A stretch of DNA of 64,000 bases, from the NCBI GenBank assembly GCA_045539425.1, contig JAZQFH010000008.1:1-64000 (forward strand), written 5' to 3'. This DNA comes from RUG14871 sp045539425. Its GTDB lineage: Bacteria; Bacillota_I; Bacilli_A; Erysipelotrichales; Erysipelotrichaceae. A program made the position numbers and the translations under genes. The notes under the pieces are model-generated. The model searched no databases and was not told the DNA's origin. It worked only from the letters and a program-made list of their open reading frames with translations. Positions within the stretch are counted from its first letter, which is position 1; each line of letters opens with the position of its first letter. Positions 59,253 to 64,000 of this stretch are shown here, one piece after another.

Positions 59253-61141
59253 TGAGCGAGAAACATTATCGTCAGATTCGTACTGCCCGTGCCAATGACG
59301 TTTTCGGCACGATCAAACGGATGCTGAGCTATATCATGGTCGATTACAAGGGAAGATTCATTCTCGCCTTACTGTGCGTGCTGGTTTCCAGCTTAACGGG
59401 CGTTATCTCTTCCTACTTCTTTACACCGCTGATCAACAATCACATCGTTCCAAATATCGGAGTGAGTGATCCGGATCTGAGCGGATTTGTGCGGATGCTC
59501 TGTATCATGGGTGCAATCTATGCCAGCGGCGTCATTGCCTCCTATACGTACAAGCGCTTGATTTCCATTATTTCCACGGGTATGCTGAACCATCTGAGAA
59601 AGGACCTCTTCGCAGTCATGCAGAAGCTGCCGATCTCCTTCTTTGACCGCCATACGCACGGGGAAATGATGATTTTCTACACCAACGACATCGACACCAT
59701 GCGTCCGATGGTTGCGGAGACGCTTCCGTCTCTGACCACGGCATGCGTGACACTGGTCGGTTGCTTCACGATGATGGCTATCAGCAACTTCCGCTTGATG
59801 TTACTGGTGCTGCTGATGTTTATCATCATGTTAATGGTCACATTCTTTTTGGCCAAGAACTCCAGACGCTATTTCGGTGATCTGCAGCGGCAGATTTCCG
59901 ATATCAACGGATACGTGGAAGAGATGTTCTCAGGCCAGAAGGTAATCAAGGTTTTCAACCATGAGGAAGAAAGCCGTTCCTATTTCCGCATCTTATGCGA
60001 CCGTCTGTACCATAATTCGGTACGTACCAACGGATTCGCATCCATTCTGATGCCGGTGAATGCCAACATCTCCTATATTTCCTACGCCCTGGTGGCTGTG
60101 ATCGGTGCGAAGATGTATATCGATCATCAGATCTCCCTGGGGGTTTTGACCAGCTTTCTTCTGTATGTCCGCCAGTTTGCGGGTCCGGTTTCCAACCTGT
60201 CCCAGCAGTTCAACGGCTTCATGATGGCTTTGGCCGGAGCGGAGCGCGTCTTCAATCTGATGGATCAGGATCCGGAACTCGATGAGGGAAAGATCACACT
60301 GGTCAACATGAAAGAGGAAAACGGTGCCTTGGTGGAAACCGCTGAGAAAACCCATCTCTGGGCATGGAAGAAACCGTTAGAGAACGGTCAGTATGAGTAC
60401 ATCGAACTGAAGGGCGATGTCCGACTGAATCACGTCACATTTGCCTACAATCCGGAAAAGACGGTCTTAACGGATGTCTCATTATACGCCAAACCTGGTC
60501 AGAAGATTGCCTTTGTCGGCTCCACGGGTGCCGGTAAGACAACCATCACCAACCTGATCAATAGGTTCTATGACATTCAGAAGGGAACGATCACCTATGA
60601 CGGAATCGATATCAAGGATATTGCCAAGGATGATCTGAGAAGATCCATCGGCATGGTCCTGCAGGATACCAACCTGTTTACAGGAACGGTCATGGATAAT
60701 ATCCGTTACGGGAGACTGGATGCCACGGATGAGGAATGCATTGCGGCCGCAAAGCTCTGTAATGCTCACTCCTTTATCACCCGTCTGCCGAAAGGCTATC
60801 AGACGGAACTCACTGCCAACGGAGCCAATCTGTCTCAGGGACAGCGGCAGTTACTCAACATCGCCCGCTGTGCCGTCGCGGATCCGCCGGTCATGATCCT
60901 GGATGAAGCCACATCCTCCATCGACACGCATACGGAAAAGCTGATCGAGAAGGGCATGGATGAGCTGATGAAAGGCCGTACGACCTTCGTCATTGCCCAC
61001 CGTCTTTCCACGGTCCGCAACTCCAATGCGATCATCGTACTGGAGCACGGGGAAATCATTGAGCGCGGTGACCATGATGACCTTCTTCTTCAGAAGGGAC
61101 GCTACTACCAGCTCTATACCGGGAAAGCCGAACTCGATTAA
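59252..61141 (+). CDS. Heterodimeric ABC exporter, subunit with consensus ATP site
   Basis: A 629-residue half-transporter. After six membrane helices (about residues 30-330) an extra segment of about 45 residues (ENGALVETAEKTHLWAWKKP) precedes the ATPase domain, as in the longer subunit of this family. Walker A is GSTGAGKTT, the signature LSQGQRQLLNIAR, and Walker B ILDEATSSID with the catalytic Glu. It forms the exporter together with the preceding gene product. Confidence 0.92.
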   Translation: MSEKHYRQIRTARANDVFGTIKRMLSYIMVDYKGRFILALLCVLVSSLTGVISSYFFTPLINNHIVPNIGVSDPDLSGFVRMLCIMGAIYASGVIASYTYKRLISIISTGMLNHLRKDLFAVMQKLPISFFDRHTHGEMMIFYTNDIDTMRPMVAETLPSLTTACVTLVGCFTMMAISNFRLMLLVLLMFIIMLMVTFFLAKNSRRYFGDLQRQISDINGYVEEMFSGQKVIKVFNHEEESRSYFRILCDRLYHNSVRTNGFASILMPVNANISYISYALVAVIGAKMYIDHQISLGVLTSFLLYVRQFAGPVSNLSQQFNGFMMALAGAERVFNLMDQDPELDEGKITLVNMKEENGALVETAEKTHLWAWKKPLENGQYEYIELKGDVRLNHVTFAYNPEKTVLTDVSLYAKPGQKIAFVGSTGAGKTTITNLINRFYDIQKGTITYDGIDIKDIAKDDLRRSIGMVLQDTNLFTGTVMDNIRYGRLDATDEECIAAAKLCNAHSFITRLPKGYQTELTANGANLSQGQRQLLNIARCAVADPPVMILDEATSSIDTHTEKLIEKGMDELMKGRTTFVIAHRLSTVRNSNAIIVLEHGEIIERGDHDDLLLQKGRYYQLYTGKAELD

Positions 61142-61145
61142 AATC

Positions 61146-61172
61146 AACGCCTCGATTACGGGGCGTTTTCTT
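61146..61172 (+). terminator. Terminator of the ABC exporter operon
   Basis: AACGCC pairs with GGCGTT across a short loop, followed by TTCTTTTT. Confidence 0.6.
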
Positions 61173-61191
61173 TTTATGCCGCGCTGAGAAA

Positions 61192-61200
61192 TGATATAAT
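61192..61200 (+). promoter_or_regulatory. Extended -10 promoter of the CW_7 mini-protein
   Basis: TGA then TATAAT (61195-61200), ahead of AAGAAAGGGG and ATG 61231. Confidence 0.55.
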
Positions 61201-61230
61201 GGAAATAACAAGAAAGGGGTATCATATCAT

Positions 61231-61452
61231 ATGCCGAAAACAAATCTTTTGAACGTTGCGGCCGCAAAAGCGAAAGAAGCGATTGAGGAGGTCGTAGAAG
61301 AAGTAAAGGAAGAAAAAACAGTGGAAGAACTGGCCAAAGAGGTCATCCGCGGCGACTGGGGAAACGGAGACGAAAGAAAAAAGAGACTCAGAGAAGCGGG
61401 GTATGACCCGGCAGTCATCCAGGCAAAAGTCAACGAAATACTGCATAAATAA
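61231..61452 (+). CDS. Stand-alone CW_7 (Cpl-7-like) domain mini-protein
   Basis: A 73-residue acidic protein. Residues about 8-30 form an Ala/Glu/Val-rich helix, and residues about 33-72 match the CW_7 cell-wall-binding repeat of Cpl-7 lysozyme: ELAKEVIRGDWGNGDERKKR, LREAGYDPAVIQAKVNEIL. CW_7 normally occurs as repeats at the end of secreted wall hydrolases; here there is no catalytic domain and no signal peptide. It has its own promoter, an AAGAAAGGGG ribosome site and a terminator. Whether it stays in the cytoplasm, is released on lysis or is attached to a partner is not known. Confidence 0.75.
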   Translation: MPKTNLLNVAAAKAKEAIEEVVEEVKEEKTVEELAKEVIRGDWGNGDERKKRLREAGYDPAVIQAKVNEILHK

Positions 61453-61460
61453 TTCATTAT

Positions 61461-61485
61461 GGCGGGAGAAAATCCCGCCTTTTTT
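61461..61485 (+). terminator. Terminator of the CW_7 gene
   Basis: GGCGGGA pairs with TCCCGCC around GAAAA, then six T. Confidence 0.85.
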
Positions 61486-61512
61486 CTCATAGAGAAAGAG
61501 GCTGTTCTGTAC

Positions 61513-61518
61513 TATAAT
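61513..61518 (+). promoter_or_regulatory. -10 element of psuK-psuG, probably leaderless
   Basis: Perfect TATAAT six bases before the ATG at 61525. The AGAGG between is too close to the ATG to serve as ribosome site. Confidence 0.45.
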
Positions 61519-61524
61519 AGAGGT

Positions 61525-62454
61525 ATGGAAAAGTCATATATTCTGGGCATCGGAGCCGCCAACGTGGATGTGAACGGCAAGAGCCGGAAACCGCTTATCA
61601 TGAAAGATTCCAACCCGGGCATTATGAATGTCTCCGTGGGAGGAGTCACCAGGAACGTTCTGGAAAACGTCTCCCGTCTGGGTCTGCCCTGCAAACTGGT
61701 CAGTGCCATCGGCGGGGATCTTTACGGTAAGCTGATCCTGCAGCAATGTGAGGTCTGCGGGATCGACACTTCTCACGCGTTAATGGTGAACGATGATGTT
61801 TCTTCCACATACATGGCGATTCTGAATGATGACGGTGACATGGCACTGGCTCTCAGTGACATGCACGTGATCAATGCGCTGAATGTGGAGGAACTCAAAA
61901 AGCGGGATGAACTGATTGAGAAGGCGGAACTTGTGACCTTTGACCCGTGTCTGGCAGAGGAAACCATTGCCTACTTAACATCGCACTACGGCCATAAAAA
62001 GCTCTTCTGCGATCCTGTAAGCTCGGCTTATGCATTGCGTCTGCGTCCGTATCTGAGTCATATTCATACCCTGAAGCCGAACCGGATGGAACTTGCCATC
62101 CTGGCGGAGCACACCACGGAGACGGATGAGGATCTCTTAAAAGCCTGTCAGATCGTAATTGACAAAGGGGCACGGCGCTTATTTGTCTCACTTGGAAAAG
62201 AGGGGACATTCTACTACGATGCTGAAGGGAATCAGACAAGAGCTTCCCTGAAGCCGATCGATCACGTGGTGAGCGCATCCGGTGCAGGCGATTCCTTCAT
62301 GGCAGGGGTGATCTACAGCACCGTGCATGAATTTGACATTCCAACCACATTGAAGTATGCTTTAGCTTCCGGCAGCATTGCCCTAATGGCAAAAGGGGCG
62401 AACAATCCGGAGTTAAGTGTGAATAAAATACGGGAAATCATAGAAAGAGGATAA
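61525..62454 (+). CDS. psuK: Pseudouridine kinase (PfkB family)
   Basis: A 309-residue ribokinase-like enzyme that phosphorylates pseudouridine at the 5-position. GIGAANVDVNGKS near the start, VSVGGVTRNVLENVSRLG as the substrate loop, and ASGAGDSFMAGVIYS with the catalytic Asp are visible. The call rests on the family opening and on the psuG gene 1 base downstream. Start at ATG 61525; the open frame back to 61459 crosses a terminator and the promoter. Confidence 0.88.
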   Translation: MEKSYILGIGAANVDVNGKSRKPLIMKDSNPGIMNVSVGGVTRNVLENVSRLGLPCKLVSAIGGDLYGKLILQQCEVCGIDTSHALMVNDDVSSTYMAILNDDGDMALALSDMHVINALNVEELKKRDELIEKAELVTFDPCLAEETIAYLTSHYGHKKLFCDPVSSAYALRLRPYLSHIHTLKPNRMELAILAEHTTETDEDLLKACQIVIDKGARRLFVSLGKEGTFYYDAEGNQTRASLKPIDHVVSASGAGDSFMAGVIYSTVHEFDIPTTLKYALASGSIALMAKGANNPELSVNKIREIIERG

Positions 62455-62455
62455 C

Positions 62456-63376
62456 ATGAATTTAGAAAAGTATTTGGAAATCAGCAGTGAAGTAAAAGAG
62501 GCTCTAAAAGCCGGAAAACCGGTTGTAGCCCTGGAAAGCACGATTCTTTCTCACGGCATGCCGTATCCGGAAAATGCGGAATTCGCCGCTAAGGTAGAAG
62601 AAATCATCCGTGCGGAGGGAGCCATCCCGGCAACCACGGCCATTATCGGCAGCAAGCTGAAAGTCGGCCTGACTCCGGAAGAATTAATGATCATGTGCAA
62701 GGCGGAAAACGTCGGCAAGGTCTCCCGCAGAGATGTTCCGGTGTATCTTGTCAGTGGCCAGACAGGTGCCACGACGGTCGCAACGACAATGCTGATTGCG
62801 GCCATGGCAAAGATCCGCGTCTTTGCGACAGGCGGAATCGGCGGTGTTCACCGCGGTGCGGAAACGACAATGGATATCTCCGCGGATTTACAGGAGCTCG
62901 CAAATACTCCAGTCTGTGTTGTCTCAGCCGGCTGCAAGCAGATTCTGGATATCGGTCTGACACTGGAATATCTCGAAACGATGGGTGTTCCGGTACTTGG
63001 CTATCAGACAAATGACTTCCCGGCCTTCTACTGCCGCAAGAGCGGTTTTGGCGTTGACTACTGCCTGAAGGATGCGGAAGAAGCCGCAAAGATTTTAAAG
63101 ACAAAATGGGACCTCGGATTAAAGGGCGGCGTCGTTGTCGGCAATCCGGTTCCGGAAGAATATGCACAGGACTTTGACAAGATGGAAGCCGTGATCAATC
63201 AGGCACTCGAAATGCTGAAGGAAAAGAAGATCCGCGGCAAGCAGACCACTCCGTTCTTATTGGCAACCATCAAGGATCTGACGGGCGGAGAATCGCTCGC
63301 CACAAACCTGCAGCTGGCATACAACAATGCCAGAGTTGCTTCCAGGATTGCGGTGGAACTCGCCAAACTCGGTTAA
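62456..63376 (+). CDS. psuG: Pseudouridine-5'-phosphate glycosidase
   Basis: Splits pseudouridine 5-phosphate to uracil and ribose 5-phosphate by a lyase-like reaction. The 306 residues contain ALESTILSHGMPYPENAEFA, VSGQTGATTVATTM, FATGGIGGVHRGAE, and VPVLGYQTNDFPAFY, all diagnostic. AAAGAGG lies just before its ATG. With psuK it allows reuse of the modified nucleoside from RNA turnover. Confidence 0.95.
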   Translation: MNLEKYLEISSEVKEALKAGKPVVALESTILSHGMPYPENAEFAAKVEEIIRAEGAIPATTAIIGSKLKVGLTPEELMIMCKAENVGKVSRRDVPVYLVSGQTGATTVATTMLIAAMAKIRVFATGGIGGVHRGAETTMDISADLQELANTPVCVVSAGCKQILDIGLTLEYLETMGVPVLGYQTNDFPAFYCRKSGFGVDYCLKDAEEAAKILKTKWDLGLKGGVVVGNPVPEEYAQDFDKMEAVINQALEMLKEKKIRGKQTTPFLLATIKDLTGGESLATNLQLAYNNARVASRIAVELAKLG

Positions 63377-63387
63377 TCAGCAACTGT

Positions 63388-63423
63388 GATATCCGGATGA
63401 AAGTTCTCGTCCGGATATCTTTT
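63388..63423 (+). terminator. Terminator of psuK-psuG
   Basis: GATATCCGGA pairs with TCCGGATATC across 12 bases, followed by TTTTC and more T. Confidence 0.82.
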
Positions 63424-63477
63424 CTTTTTGCTTTCATACCGGTGATAAAGTATGATTATATTAGGTGATTTATAACT

Positions 63478-64000
63478 ATGAAACAAAGTAAACAGCTTTT
63501 GAAGATTCTTCTTATGGTGGTTTTGCTTCTGTGTCAGATCGCTCCAAAGCACGTCAGTGCCTATACCCTTGGAGATAAGGATTTCCGCAGAAGAAGCTCG
63601 GAGAAGATCATCGGAGAGAAAATAAGCGTGAAATATGATGACGGTCAGTTTGAGAATATCGGTACCTACAGTTATACCTATGATTCCGCAGGCCGTATTT
63701 TCATCGACAGCAGCGGCTATCACTTCTATGATAACTATGACCATGAGATCCTGACGCACTTTTCCGAATACTATTATGTCAGCATGGGAAATGAGTATCA
63801 GTACAAGCGCAATCCGGACGGGCTGTTAACGGAGATCTATCATGCCGGGGAAACAACGGCACAGGAAGTCTTCACGTATGATCCGTTTGGCAATATCGTA
63901 AAGAGTGAATACCAGTTCAATGCGGAGAAGAACCAGTATACGTATCTGACTACCTATACCTATGGCAGAAACTATCAGCTGGATTCCATCCAGACTGTCA
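63478..64000 (+). CDS. Secreted YD-repeat-like protein, N-terminal part (cut by window edge)
   Basis: The frame is open from ATG 63478 to the end of the window (174 residues seen). A signal peptide (MKQSKQLLKILLMVVLLLCQ and on to VSA, cleavage near residue 28) is followed by a Tyr-rich region with YTYDSAGRI and FTYDPFGNIVKSEY, which resemble the YD/RHS repeat signature found in large secreted or wall-bound proteins. AGGTGA stands nine bases before the ATG, with TATGAT further upstream. Total length and any toxin or wall-anchor end lie outside the window. Confidence 0.7.
   Translation, partial: MKQSKQLLKILLMVVLLLCQIAPKHVSAYTLGDKDFRRRSSEKIIGEKISVKYDDGQFENIGTYSYTYDSAGRIFIDSSGYHFYDNYDHEILTHFSEYYYVSMGNEYQYKRNPDGLLTEIYHAGETTAQEVFTYDPFGNIVKSEYQFNAEKNQYTYLTTYTYGRNYQLDSIQTV

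Noticed and set aside
1..64000. CRISPR array or prophage
   Set aside because: No evenly spaced repeats, Cas genes, integrase or phage structural genes were seen; the IS fragment at the left edge is the only mobile DNA recognised.

Overview
The window looks like chromosomal DNA of a Gram-positive (Bacillota) fermentative anaerobe with mid-range GC. Two mannose-family or nucleoside uptake systems, a PduL phosphotransacylase, formate-tetrahydrofolate ligase, radical SAM YgiQ, lipoproteins and LCP proteins, and the absence of respiratory genes point to a gut or oral member of the Erysipelotrichales or a neighbouring group. That placement is inference from gene content; there is no rRNA here. Recurrent promoter signature: an extended -10 (TGN followed by TATAAT or a close variant), often with a weak -35.

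Layout. 1-742 is the C-terminal part of an IS1182-type transposase. 861-4007 (minus) is an rfbA-rfbB-glf nucleotide-sugar operon. 4101-17498 is a cell-surface polysaccharide region: a DHHW/MBOAT O-acetylation pair, an unknown membrane-anchored protein, a large LCP ligase with PASTA-like modules, four tandem family-2 glycosyltransferases, a DUF6056-type membrane protein and a Wzx-like flippase. 17553-30789 is housekeeping and sugar metabolism: PduL, a ROK protein and esterase (minus), YgiQ, two tandem NagA paralogues, a diacylglycerol-kinase-like lipid kinase, NagB, thioredoxin, a GH1 glycosidase, a MATE exporter, tRNA-Cys and tRNA-Leu, a methyltransferase and a membrane-tethered GIY-YIG protein. 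30820-37227 holds a lipoprotein cyclophilin, a ZIP transporter with a palindromic operator, and a compact operon of PfkB kinase, SIS protein, class II aldolase, MtnA-type isomerase and iron-sulfur flavoprotein that resembles a DHAP-shunt (5-deoxypentose salvage) locus.

37344-44093 is a nucleoside salvage block: cytidine deaminase, then BMP lipoprotein, ABC ATPase, two permeases, uridine phosphorylase and DeoC. 44239-50465 has a GlpA/GlpB/DUF1667 oxidoreductase trio followed by fhs-fchA-folD of one-carbon metabolism. After tRNA-Arg, tRNA-Pro and an M18 aminopeptidase comes a mannose-family PTS operon (52370-56056: IIC, IID, IIB, SIS isomerase/deglycase, IIA) behind a leader with mutually exclusive hairpins, followed by a regulator pair in which one member seems to be a free-standing UTRA effector domain without a DNA-binding domain. 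The window ends with a heterodimeric ABC exporter, a tiny stand-alone CW_7 (Cpl-7) protein, psuK-psuG for pseudouridine breakdown, and the start of a secreted YD-repeat-like protein.

How the genes work together: nucleoside uptake feeds Cdd, Udp and DeoC (to acetaldehyde and glyceraldehyde 3-phosphate); PsuK/PsuG add pseudouridine; the MtnA/aldolase operon probably recycles a 5-deoxypentose to DHAP and acetaldehyde; PduL can turn acyl-CoA into acyl-phosphate. Several genes appear to have leaderless or nearly leaderless mRNAs. The most unusual items are the HTH-less UTRA protein, the switch-like PTS leader, the variant DHAP-shunt operon and the multi-module LCP protein.
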